From Acidobacteriota bacterium (lineage in GTDB: Bacteria; Acidobacteriota; Vicinamibacteria; Vicinamibacterales; JAFNAJ01): a DNA stretch of 5,531 nt. The stretch is taken from contig JAFNAJ010000199.1 in NCBI GenBank assembly GCA_017860085.1, positions 1 to 5,531 of the forward strand, in the 5' to 3' direction. The translations under genes were made by a program, and so were the position numbers. This document shows, piece by piece, positions 1-5,531 of this stretch (positions are counted from its first letter, which is position 1; every line of letters begins with the position of its first letter). The notes beneath the pieces were generated by a model, which worked only from the letters and a program-made list of their open reading frames with translations, did not search any database and was not told the origin of the DNA.

Positions 1-1
1 G

Positions 2-718
2 GTGCGCGGGTGCTACAGCCTGCTGCGGGCGTTCCTCGAGGTCGTGCACGCCAACAAGGACGCCGTGGTGCGTCTCGTGCGAGACGCGGATCGCAGGACC
101 ATTGCACGCGGTCTGGCGCCTTCATCGCAGGATACGTTCGTCGTCGAGTGGAACCGCGAGCCGATCGGCCGGCGCTTCACGATCGAAGGCTACGAGATGG
201 ACGTGACCGAGGGTCCCGGCGGCCGAACCCGCGTGCGCCCCACCGAGCGCACGAAGACCTACACGAACGTTCCGTATCTGGCCTCGTACACGGCGAAGCG
301 ATCGATCCGCCTGCCGCGCGGGCACCTCATTCCCAACCCGGAACCGGCCGTGGTGGCGAAGCTGCAGCAGCACGGCATCTCGGTCGAACGACTGGCCGAG
401 CCGGCGACGCTCGCCGTGGAGGGATTCCGCATCACGTCCATCAAGGGGTCCGAACAGCTCAACCAGGGCCACTACACCAACACGGTGGCGGGCGAGTACT
501 TCGAGACGACGAAGACTTTTCCGGCCGGCACACTCTACGTGAGTCAGGCGCAACGGCTCGCGCCACTCGCCGCCGCACTCCTCGAAGCCGAGAGCGACGA
601 TGGATTCCTGGTGTGGAACTTCTTCGACCGCGCGCTGTCAATCCAGTGGGGAGGGGGCCCGCGCGAGTACCCCGTGTACCGTCTGCACGACGCCGTGCCG
701 CTCGTCCGACACAAGTAG
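2..718 (+). CDS. M14 zinc-carboxypeptidase-family protein, C-terminal part (5' end outside window)
   Basis: Open reading frame running in from the left edge and ending at TAG 716-718; the GTG at 2-4 is probably an internal Val codon, not the start. The visible 238 residues match, from memory, the C-terminal region that follows the catalytic domain in large M14 peptidases of Acidobacteriota and related phyla. Recognisable pieces are YLASYTAKRSIRLPRGHLIP, a HGISVERL segment, LNQGHYTNTV, FPAGTLYVSQAQRLAPLAAALLE, and a closing ESDDGFLVWNFFDR. The zinc ligands (HxxE and the later His) belong to the upstream catalytic domain and are not in the window, so activity cannot be judged. Such proteins are usually secreted metallocarboxypeptidases, but no signal peptide can be seen here. 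The next gene starts 232 nt downstream, past several hairpins, so co-transcription with the cytochrome is unlikely. Family call is fairly firm; substrate unknown. Confidence 0.8.
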   Translation: MRGCYSLLRAFLEVVHANKDAVVRLVRDADRRTIARGLAPSSQDTFVVEWNREPIGRRFTIEGYEMDVTEGPGGRTRVRPTERTKTYTNVPYLASYTAKRSIRLPRGHLIPNPEPAVVAKLQQHGISVERLAEPATLAVEGFRITSIKGSEQLNQGHYTNTVAGEYFETTKTFPAGTLYVSQAQRLAPLAAALLEAESDDGFLVWNFFDRALSIQWGGGPREYPVYRLHDAVPLVRHK

Positions 719-720
719 AA

Positions 721-734
721 GGGGGACTGCCCCC
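721..734 (+). terminator. GC hairpin just after the peptidase stop; possible terminator or REP-like element
   Basis: GGGGG-ACTG-CCCCC forms a perfect 5-bp GC stem with a tetraloop, starting 3 nt after the peptidase TAG. It is followed by GTCCCTC, not a U-run, so it is not a textbook intrinsic terminator. The GGGGAC core resembles short dispersed palindromes I recall from this type of genome, so a repeat is as likely as a terminator. Confidence 0.35.
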
Positions 735-751
735 GTCCCTCACCGCGCCGT

Positions 752-784
752 GTCAATCTTGCGTGGCTCGCCACCAGAATTGAC
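752..784. repeat. Imperfect inverted repeat in the peptidase-cytochrome intergenic region
   Basis: The outer arms GTCAAT (752-757) and ATTGAC (779-784) are perfect complements. The inner arms GTGG (763-766) and CCAC (771-774) close a CTCG tetraloop, with an asymmetric unpaired stretch between the two stems. It could be a second half of the termination region of the peptidase gene, or an operator. No U-run follows it. The role is not determined. Confidence 0.35.
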
Positions 785-847
785 GTGAACCGCAACGCTC
801 GGTTGCGCCGCGAACCTGGCCAGCTCGCCAAATTCATCGGTTCTCGT

Positions 848-861
848 CACGTATCAACGTG
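848..861. repeat. Small CACGT-N4-ACGTG palindrome upstream of cytochrome gene
   Basis: CACGT ATCA ACGTG is a perfect 5-bp inverted repeat with a 4-nt spacer, 90 nt before the cytochrome start. The size and spacing would suit a dimeric regulator site, but no regulator gene is adjacent and short palindromes arise by chance in GC-rich DNA. I saw no convincing -35/-10 pair nearby. Confidence 0.2.
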
Positions 862-876
862 GCGCAACTCTTGCTG

Positions 877-930
877 GCAGTTGGTGCCGTCCCAACTGCA
901 GGCAGCCCCCAGACCTCGAACTGCTGCCTG
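877..930 (+). promoter_or_regulatory. Two adjacent perfect 8-bp hairpins in the cytochrome leader
   Basis: Hairpin 1: GCAGTTGG (877-884) pairs with CCAACTGC (892-899) across a 7-nt loop. Hairpin 2: CAGGCAGC (899-906) pairs with GCTGCCTG (923-930) across a 16-nt loop, and ends 7 nt before the Shine-Dalgarno sequence at 938. The GCAGTTG arm could also pair with CAACT at 865-869 or AACTGC at 919-924, so mutually exclusive folds are possible. The pairings are read directly from sequence. That they regulate translation or transcription of the cytochrome is inference, and no known riboswitch class was recognised. Confidence 0.35.
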
Positions 931-937
931 GTCCGAC

Positions 938-944
938 GGAGGAG
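938..944 (+). promoter_or_regulatory. Ribosome binding site of the cytochrome gene
   Basis: GGAGGAG lies 6 nt before ATG 951. This strong Shine-Dalgarno sequence at good spacing fixes the start, which is also directly followed by a signal peptide. Confidence 0.85.
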
Positions 945-950
945 AAGACC

Positions 951-2453
951 ATGCGCGCGCGCTCACACTGGTTCCTTGCAGTGCTCGTCCTTCTCACGGC
1001 GGCTGGCCCTGCCGCAGCGCAGCACGGCAGCCTGAGCTGGGATGGCACCGGGCCCCAGCCTTGCCTGGAATGCCATCGGTCCGAGGCGATCGCGGTGCAC
1101 GGCTCGGGCCACTTCCAGTGGGAGGGCGCGGCGCCATACAGCAACCGTGGCGTGCCCCCGAGCCAAGGCAAGAACGCCGGCGCGCTCAACAGCTACTGCG
1201 TGAACATCCTGGGCAACTTCCCGGGCTCGTGTGGCACCTGCCACGTGGGGCGCGGCGCGGCGCCCGAGGCCGCGTGGAACGAAGCCCAGTTGCAGGACAT
1301 TGATTGCCTCGTCTGTCACCAGGAGAACTACAAGCGAGTGAAGGTCAGCGGCAAGTTCGTCTTCGACCCGAGCTCGGGGATCACGGCGACCCAGGCGGTG
1401 CGCACGGTGCACGAGCCCACCCGCAAGGCGTGCCTGCAATGCCACGCAAAAGCTGGCGGTGGCGACGCCTACAAGCGCGGCGACCTGGCACTCGCGCACA
1501 CGGCCACGACCGACGAGCGGTTCGATGTCCACATGGCGACGACCGGCGCGAACCTCAGGTGTCAGGACTGCCACACGACGTCGAGCCACCGGATCGCCGG
1601 GCGGGGATCTGATCTTCGCCAGACTGACCTCGACACGCCGGTCGCGTGCACGAAGTGCCACGAGAACCAGCACGGCGACTCCGCCATCGGTCGCCACGTG
1701 ACGCGAGTGGCCTGCCAGACCTGCCACGTCGGCGCCAGGTCGGCGCGCAACGCCGCCGACACGGCGGCCACGGAGGCAACCGAGGTCCATCGTGACTGGA
1801 CCAGGCCGGAGTGGAAATCGGCCGTGAGCCAGTATCATCCGACGGCCACGCTGAAGAACGACATCAAGCCGGTGTACCGGTTCTGGAACGGCTACAGTGC
1901 GAACTACACGCTGGGCGATCGAATCACGGCCGACGCGGCGACCGGCACGTACACGACGTCGAAGCCCGTCGGCGGCATCAACGACCAGTCCCCGATCGCC
2001 AAGCTGTACCCCTTCAAATACAAGACCGCGTATCAGCCCTACGCCACGACACAGAACCTGCTGATTCCGCTCGACACGCGCGTCTACTTCGGGACGGGCA
2101 GTCTCACCGACGCGACCAGGGCCGGCCTGGGCAACCTCGGCTATTCCCCGGATGAGGCCTGGTCGATGGTGACCTCCGACACCTACCAGTTGCTCACGCA
2201 CGAGATCATCGACCATGACAGCGCGCTGCAGTGCGCACAGTGCCACGGCTCGAACGCGACGCAGATGAGCCTCAAGACGATGGGCTACGCGTTGAAGGCC
2301 CCGGAGTCGTCGGTGTGCACGCAGTGCCACAAGGCGCGCAGGAACCCCGGCTGGCAGAACGTGCACGACTCGCACGTGTCGTCGAAGCGGTACGACTGCT
2401 CCTTCTGCCACACGTTCACGCGCCCCGAGCGGAACCTTCGGACCACGAAGTAG
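951..2453 (+). CDS. Periplasmic ten-haem cytochrome c, octahaem tetrathionate reductase (OTR)-family-like
   Basis: A 500-residue protein. A Sec signal peptide covers residues 1-23: basic MRARSHW, a hydrophobic core, then AAA before QHG. Ten CxxCH haem-attachment motifs follow, at residues 38, 94, 119, 161, 204, 233, 255, 428, 456 and 483. The layout matches what I recall of OTR-family cytochromes. Shared landmarks are DIDCLVCH, CLQCHAKAGGGDAYKRGDL, DVHMATTGANLRCQDCH followed by HRIAGR, then CQTCH, the haem-free stretch (260-427) with KPVYRFWNGYS and YPFKYKTAYQPY, and CAQCH leading to LKTMGY. Cys83 before haem motif 2 and Lys175 in GGGDAYKRGDL are candidate active-site residues (in Shewanella OTR the catalytic haem has a Lys ligand and a nearby Cys). 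Motifs 9 and 10 lie beyond the usual octahaem core. OTR reduces tetrathionate, nitrite and hydroxylamine in vitro; the physiological substrate here is unknown. No partner quinol dehydrogenase or maturation gene is adjacent. Multihaem cytochrome is certain; family fairly sure; substrate open. Confidence 0.92.
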   Translation: MRARSHWFLAVLVLLTAAGPAAAQHGSLSWDGTGPQPCLECHRSEAIAVHGSGHFQWEGAAPYSNRGVPPSQGKNAGALNSYCVNILGNFPGSCGTCHVGRGAAPEAAWNEAQLQDIDCLVCHQENYKRVKVSGKFVFDPSSGITATQAVRTVHEPTRKACLQCHAKAGGGDAYKRGDLALAHTATTDERFDVHMATTGANLRCQDCHTTSSHRIAGRGSDLRQTDLDTPVACTKCHENQHGDSAIGRHVTRVACQTCHVGARSARNAADTAATEATEVHRDWTRPEWKSAVSQYHPTATLKNDIKPVYRFWNGYSANYTLGDRITADAATGTYTTSKPVGGINDQSPIAKLYPFKYKTAYQPYATTQNLLIPLDTRVYFGTGSLTDATRAGLGNLGYSPDEAWSMVTSDTYQLLTHEIIDHDSALQCAQCHGSNATQMSLKTMGYALKAPESSVCTQCHKARRNPGWQNVHDSHVSSKRYDCSFCHTFTRPERNLRTTK

Positions 2454-2483
2454 CTCGAGACGAGGGACAGATTGGCGAAACGG

Positions 2484-2561
2484 TCAGGGTCGCACGCCGA
2501 TCAGGTGCTCCAGCGCGTACCACGTGGCGCGATGCCCGGTCACGAGCACGGTCTGCAGCTC
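2484..2561 (-). pseudogene. Relic of a histidine phosphatase (phosphoglycerate mutase superfamily) C-terminal segment
   Basis: Read on the minus strand, this stretch encodes VLVTGHRATWYALEHLIG, then VRP and TGA (complement of 2484-2486). It resembles the segment around the second catalytic histidine in bacterial histidine phosphatases: a hydrophobic strand, G-H-x-A-T, then a helix of the type ALEHxxxG. The frame is closed upstream by an in-frame stop inside the DinB-like gene region, and the residues in between do not look like the family. No start and no RHG motif are present. The usual C-terminal tail after the NG turn is also missing. I read this as a decayed fragment squeezed between two plus-strand genes. 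The resemblance is from memory and over only about 20 residues, so chance cannot be excluded. Confidence 0.4.
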
Positions 2562-2564
2562 CAC

Positions 2565-2570
2565 GGAAGG
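2565..2570 (+). promoter_or_regulatory. Ribosome binding site deciding the DinB-like start
   Basis: GGAAGG lies 9 nt before ATG 2580. The longer in-frame option from TTG 2472 has no comparable site, and its extra 36 residues look unrelated to the family and overlap the antisense phosphatase relic. ATG 2580 is therefore preferred. Confidence 0.7.
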
Positions 2571-2579
2571 CGGTTCGAC

Positions 2580-3056
2580 ATGATCAGGGTGCGGCTCCTG
2601 CAGCGGCTCGAGAAGGCGTGGCAGGCCTTCAAGGACTCATACGATGGTCTGTCGGAGCGCGAGTTGCTGGAACCCGGCGTGACGAAGGCGTGGTCGGTTC
2701 GGGACATCATCGCGCACGTGACCACGTGGGAAGAGGAAGCGCTGAAGCACCTGCCGGTCATCCTCGAGGGCCGGAGGCCGCCGCGGTACTCCGTGACCTA
2801 CGGAGGCATCGACGCCTTCAACGCGCGGATCGCGGCACAAAAGGCAGAGCTGCCGCTGCCGGAGGTACTCCGGCAGCAGGATGCGACCCATCGGCGTGTG
2901 ATCGAGATGGTCGAGCGGGTCCCCGAGGATCAGCTGAGCGCCGAGACGCGTTTTCGTCGTCGTCTACGCCTCGACACGTACGGCCACTACCCCGGGCACG
3001 CCAAGGCCATCCGGCGCTGGCGTGAGCAGCGCGCAGTCGAGCAAGGGCCGCACTGA
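2580..3056 (+). CDS. DinB-like / ClbS-DfsB-type four-helix-bundle protein
   Basis: A 158-residue protein, a normal length for a single-domain member of the DinB/YfiT-like putative metalloenzyme superfamily. The N-terminal helix is RVRLLQRLEKAWQAFKDSYDGLSE. The second helix holds AWSVRDIIAHVTTWEEEAL, with His46 and the family-typical W(S)VRDIIAH pattern. The final helix carries HYPGHAKAIRRWRE with His136 and His140. One His on helix 2 plus HxxxH on the last helix is the usual three-histidine divalent metal site, so the metal-binding residues appear intact. Relatives include thiol-dependent transferases (maleylpyruvate isomerase, bacillithiol transferase) and the colibactin-resistance protein ClbS, but many are uncharacterised. 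The conserved TYGGIDAFNAR region points, from memory, to a widespread soil-bacterial subgroup of unknown substrate. It starts 126 nt after the cytochrome stop and has its own SD; an operon is possible but not evident. No signal peptide, so cytoplasmic. Confidence 0.8.
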   Translation: MIRVRLLQRLEKAWQAFKDSYDGLSERELLEPGVTKAWSVRDIIAHVTTWEEEALKHLPVILEGRRPPRYSVTYGGIDAFNARIAAQKAELPLPEVLRQQDATHRRVIEMVERVPEDQLSAETRFRRRLRLDTYGHYPGHAKAIRRWREQRAVEQGPH

Positions 3057-3139
3057 CGCACAGCGCACCCGCACGAAAAGGGGAACGCGCGGCGCGACGC
3101 AGCGGGCTCAATCGCCGGCCACAAAAATGTAAGCCGCGA

Positions 3140-3160
3140 AAATGGTGAGTGTCCCCATTT
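3140..3160 (-). terminator. Weak hairpin between the convergent DinB-like and kinase genes
   Basis: AAATGG (3140-3145) and CCATTT (3155-3160) are perfect 6-bp complements with a 9-nt loop. On the minus strand the stem begins within the kinase stop codon and runs into TTTT, which gives a weak intrinsic-terminator shape for the kinase transcript. The stem is only moderately GC-rich. It also contains the GGGGAC core seen in the hairpin at 721-734, so it may be a copy of a short dispersed palindrome. The rest of 3057-3139 shows nothing else recognisable. Confidence 0.35.
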
Positions 3161-5487
3161 CACTCGAGGTTCATCGCGCGGAGGAGGGCCTTGAAGCGCG
3201 GATGGCCTCGCAAGGCCGTGAACAGGAAGGAGCCCTTGATCCCGTAGACGCCGCCGGCTCGCTCCTCGACCGCCGCCTCGAGCAGGTCGATCGCCCGATC
3301 GAAATCGCCGAGCCCGGTGTAGACGTACGCGAGGTGATACGGCATCACGTAGCGCTCCTGCGCCAACTGCTCGAGCTGCGCCAAGACCCCACGCGCGCGC
3401 GGCTCCTGGCCCGCCATGCCATAGGCCTCGCCGAGCTGCGCCAGAAACAACGGGTTGCCCGGCGACAGCGACGCGGCCGTCTCGAGTTCGCGCAGGCCCT
3501 CGGACTGGTCGCCCTTCAGCAGGCACGCCCACCCCAGGGTGGAGTGCCCCAGGGGGAACTTCGGATCCGTCTCCACGACGTATCGCGCCTCTCGAATCGC
3601 CTCGTCGTAGCGGCCCGCCCTGATCAGCGTCGTGGCGAGATCCGAGGTGTGAACGAGCGTGAGCGGATCGAGCTCGCGACTGCGCCGCTGCACCACCAGG
3701 GCCTCGTCATAGCGCTGTTGGGCAGTCAGGAGCAGGCCGAACACGTCCAGCATGGTCGGGCTGCCGGGATTGAGCTCCAGCCCCTGCTTCATCGACCGCT
3801 CGGCGCCGGACCAGTCGAACTCGAACATGAACTTCAGCGCCCCGAGGACGCCGTGTGCCTCGCCAGACAACGGATCGAGCTCGAGGGCCCGGAGCGCCGC
3901 GCTCTTGGCGCGGGCGTAGGCTTCGCGCGGCCTCAACGTCCCGGCTCCAAACCCGAGGGCCCACACCAGGAAGGCGAAGGCCGTCTGCTCGTGCGCGGCC
4001 GCGTACGTCGGTTCCAGCGCGATCGCGCGCTCGAAGTGCTCGATCGCCTCGCGCAGGCCGCCCTCGGTGTACTTCATGCGGCCCTGCACGCCCCTGAGGT
4101 ACAGCTGATACGCCTCCAGCGAGACCACGGCCGGTCGCTCGATCCGGGCCCGCTCGGTCGGCGACAACTCGGCCTTCAGTTCCTCGGCGATTCGCAGCGC
4201 GACCTCCGACTGGATCTCGAAGATGTCCGTGAGCTGGCGGTCGTACGTCTCCACCCACAGGTGCGCGTCGGTCTCGGCGTCGATCAGCTCGGCGACGATC
4301 CGCACGCGGCTGCCCGCCCGCCGCACGCTCCCCTCGACCACCGTGGCCACGCCGAGCGTCGACGCGATCGCGCGCAGGCTTTCCTCTCGCTTCTTGAAGC
4401 GCATCACGGACGTGCGCGAGATCACCTTGAGGGCGCGCATCTTCGATAGCTGCGCGATCACGTCCTCGGTGATGCCGTCGGCGAAGAACTCGTTCTCCGG
4501 GTCGGAGCTCAGGCTCACGAACGGCAGCACGGCCACCGACCGCCGCACCGGCGTTGCCGGCGCCGGGATGGACGTGGCCACGGGCGTGGGCTGCGCCTCG
4601 GCCTGCTGGCGCAGCGCATCGAGATCGTCCCGAAGCTCCCGGGCCGACTGGTAGCGCTGGGCAGGATCTTTCGCCAGGCACCGCTGCACGATCGAGGCGA
4701 GCGAGGCGGGCGCGCTCGGATCGAGGTCGGTAATCGGGCGCGGGGTGTCGCGCAGCACCGACGAGATCACCGATATCGGCGAACGGCCCTTGAACGGCCG
4801 CTCGCCCGTCGCCAGCTCGTAGAGGATGATGCCGAGCGAGAAGATGTCGGACCGTTGATCGACCGTCCCGCCTTCTGCCTGCTCGGGCGACATGTACTCC
4901 GGGGTGCCGAGCACCAGCCGCTGGTCGGTGAGCGGACCGAGATGCGTCATCGTCGCGGGCAACACCGTGGTGTCACCCTGCCGTACCTCCCTGAGCTTCG
5001 CGAGACCGAAGTCGAGCACCTTCAGGCGTCCGTCCCGCGTCACCATCAGGTTGGCCGGCTTCAGGTCGCGATGCAGGATGCCGTGGTCGTGAGCGTAGCC
5101 CACCGCGTCGGCGACCGCACTTGCGACGCGCAGCACCCCTGGCAGGGGCATCCGGGCGCGCGCGATCATCGCGGCCACGGTCTCGCCTTCGACGAGCTCC
5201 ATCGTGATGAACACGGTCGCCCCGACTTCCTCCAGCGAGTAGAGCGTGACAATGTGGGGGTGGTTGAGGGAGGCGACGGCACGCGCTTCCTGCTCGAAGC
5301 GCGCGCGGCGGTCGTTGCTCGTCCCGGGTTGAGCCGCGTCGGAGGACAGGTCCGCCGGAAGGATCTTCAGGGCCACCTCGCGTCCGAGGCGGGAATCGAG
5401 GGCCTTGTAGACCTCGCCCATCCCTCCCGAGCCAATCGGGTGGAGGACTTCGTAGGGGCCCAGGCGAAAGCCTGCGGCCAGGGACAT
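3160..5487 (-). CDS. Soluble Hanks-type Ser/Thr protein kinase with TolB-like domain and TPR repeats
   Basis: A 775-residue protein. The kinase domain (about residues 11-292) is complete. It has the glycine loop GSGGMGEVY (19-27), VALK with Lys41, an alpha-C Glu near residue 67, HRDLKPAN with Asp141/Lys143/Asn146, DFG at 159-161, GTPEYMSPEQ (194-203), SDIFSLG with Asp214, and Arg278 in the last subdomain. A Pro/Ala-rich linker (about 297-315) follows. Next is a TolB-N/adenylate-cyclase-associated type domain (316 to about 435) with SVAVLPF, FFADGITEDVIAQLSK and the VVEGSVRRAG segment. About six or seven TPR-like helix pairs run from about 476 to 745, with repeated ALELDP/LELNP-type ends, closing with HPRFKALLRAM. 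All catalytic residues are present, so it should phosphorylate Ser/Thr; the TPR array probably binds targets. No membrane segment is seen, so it is probably cytosolic. Start ATG 5487 is supported by AGGAG 5 nt upstream. It is convergent with the DinB-like gene. Targets unknown. Confidence 0.93.
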   Translation of the reverse strand: MSLAAGFRLGPYEVLHPIGSGGMGEVYKALDSRLGREVALKILPADLSSDAAQPGTSNDRRARFEQEARAVASLNHPHIVTLYSLEEVGATVFITMELVEGETVAAMIARARMPLPGVLRVASAVADAVGYAHDHGILHRDLKPANLMVTRDGRLKVLDFGLAKLREVRQGDTTVLPATMTHLGPLTDQRLVLGTPEYMSPEQAEGGTVDQRSDIFSLGIILYELATGERPFKGRSPISVISSVLRDTPRPITDLDPSAPASLASIVQRCLAKDPAQRYQSARELRDDLDALRQQAEAQPTPVATSIPAPATPVRRSVAVLPFVSLSSDPENEFFADGITEDVIAQLSKMRALKVISRTSVMRFKKREESLRAIASTLGVATVVEGSVRRAGSRVRIVAELIDAETDAHLWVETYDRQLTDIFEIQSEVALRIAEELKAELSPTERARIERPAVVSLEAYQLYLRGVQGRMKYTEGGLREAIEHFERAIALEPTYAAAHEQTAFAFLVWALGFGAGTLRPREAYARAKSAALRALELDPLSGEAHGVLGALKFMFEFDWSGAERSMKQGLELNPGSPTMLDVFGLLLTAQQRYDEALVVQRRSRELDPLTLVHTSDLATTLIRAGRYDEAIREARYVVETDPKFPLGHSTLGWACLLKGDQSEGLRELETAASLSPGNPLFLAQLGEAYGMAGQEPRARGVLAQLEQLAQERYVMPYHLAYVYTGLGDFDRAIDLLEAAVEERAGGVYGIKGSFLFTALRGHPRFKALLRAMNLE

Positions 5488-5492
5488 CGCAG

Positions 5493-5497
5493 CTCCT
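5493..5497 (-). promoter_or_regulatory. Ribosome binding site of the kinase gene
   Basis: On the minus strand AGGAG sits 5 nt before ATG 5487 and supports that start, which also puts the conserved kinase N-terminus (FRLGPYEVLHPIGSGGMG) just inside the protein. Confidence 0.75.
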
Positions 5498-5504
5498 GAC
5501 GCGG

Positions 5505-5510
5505 ATTATA
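5505..5510 (-). promoter_or_regulatory. Consensus -10 box (TATAAT) upstream of the kinase
   Basis: On the minus strand the sequence is a perfect TATAAT in an otherwise GC-rich context, 17 nt before the kinase ATG. A -35 at 16-18 nt spacing would fall at the window edge and cannot be read in full. Transcription starting about 6-7 nt downstream would give a leader of only about 11 nt, with the SD at its very 5' end. The box is real; its use as a promoter is inference. Confidence 0.4.
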
Positions 5511-5531
5511 GCGCCGCGTGGAGCACGCCGA

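Noticed and set aside
10..783. Overlapping plus-strand open frame across the peptidase fragment
   Set aside because: Arg/Gly/Pro-rich translation without family features; the other frame matches the M14 C-terminal region through its whole length.
1458..1800. Tandem-looking CxxCH-rich stretch as a possible DNA repeat
   Set aside because: The similarity is limited to codons of the haem-binding motifs; spacing and flanking residues differ, so it is protein-motif recurrence and not a DNA repeat.
963..2411. Long open frame (482 codons) antisense to the cytochrome gene
   Set aside because: Arg/Val/Leu-rich translation with no recognisable domain. It mirrors a gene with a signal peptide, SD and ten CxxCH motifs, and is explained by GC-rich codon bias leaving antisense frames open.
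2472..2579. N-terminal extension of the DinB-like protein from TTG 2472
   Set aside because: No Shine-Dalgarno sequence at suitable spacing, residues unlike the family, and a better start (ATG 2580 with GGAAGG) exists. The stretch is better explained by the antisense phosphatase relic.
3142..4449. Long open frame (435 codons) on the plus strand opposite the kinase
   Set aside because: Its translation is low-complexity Arg/Leu/Gln-rich with no domain, while the minus strand carries a complete kinase-TolB-TPR protein. It is a shadow frame.
1..5531. CRISPR array, tRNA, rRNA, insertion sequence or attachment site
   Set aside because: No regularly spaced direct repeats, no tRNA-like cloverleaf, no transposase or integrase frame, and no long terminal inverted repeats were seen on either strand.

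Overview
This window comes from a GC-rich bacterial chromosome (roughly two-thirds G+C by eye). Its gene mix is a soluble Hanks-type kinase fused to TolB-like and TPR regions, an M14 carboxypeptidase-family protein, a DinB-like protein of a type I recall from soil Acidobacteriota, and a periplasmic multihaem cytochrome c. That mix fits an Acidobacteriota member of the Vicinamibacteria kind. The taxonomic call is inference; there is no rRNA or marker gene here.

Layout. (1) Positions 2-718 (+) hold the C-terminal part of an M14 zinc-carboxypeptidase-family protein, cut by the window edge. (2) Positions 719-950 are an intergenic region rich in inverted repeats: a GC hairpin just after the peptidase stop, an imperfect 33-nt inverted repeat, a small CACGT palindrome, and two adjacent perfect 8-bp hairpins directly upstream of a strong Shine-Dalgarno sequence. 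(3) Positions 951-2453 (+) encode a secreted ten-haem cytochrome c. It follows the pattern of octahaem tetrathionate reductase (OTR) family proteins but carries two extra haem sites at its C-terminus. (4) Positions 2454-2579 are a short gap. On its minus strand lies what looks like a relic of the C-terminal catalytic segment of a histidine phosphatase. (5) Positions 2580-3056 (+) encode a 158-residue DinB-like four-helix protein with an apparent three-histidine metal site. (6) Positions 3057-3159 separate two convergent genes, with a weak hairpin at the end. (7) Positions 3160-5487 (-) encode a 775-residue Ser/Thr protein kinase with a TolB-like domain and TPR repeats, and its own SD and a consensus -10 box lie near the right edge.

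The genes do not form an obvious single pathway. The cytochrome is a stand-alone gene without a visible quinol-oxidising partner, maturation gene or other reductase subunit. The kinase is transcribed toward the DinB-like gene and is probably an independent unit. The most interesting points are the ten-haem OTR variant, the structured leader in front of it, and the buried histidine-phosphatase relic. No mobile element, CRISPR array, tRNA or rRNA was seen.
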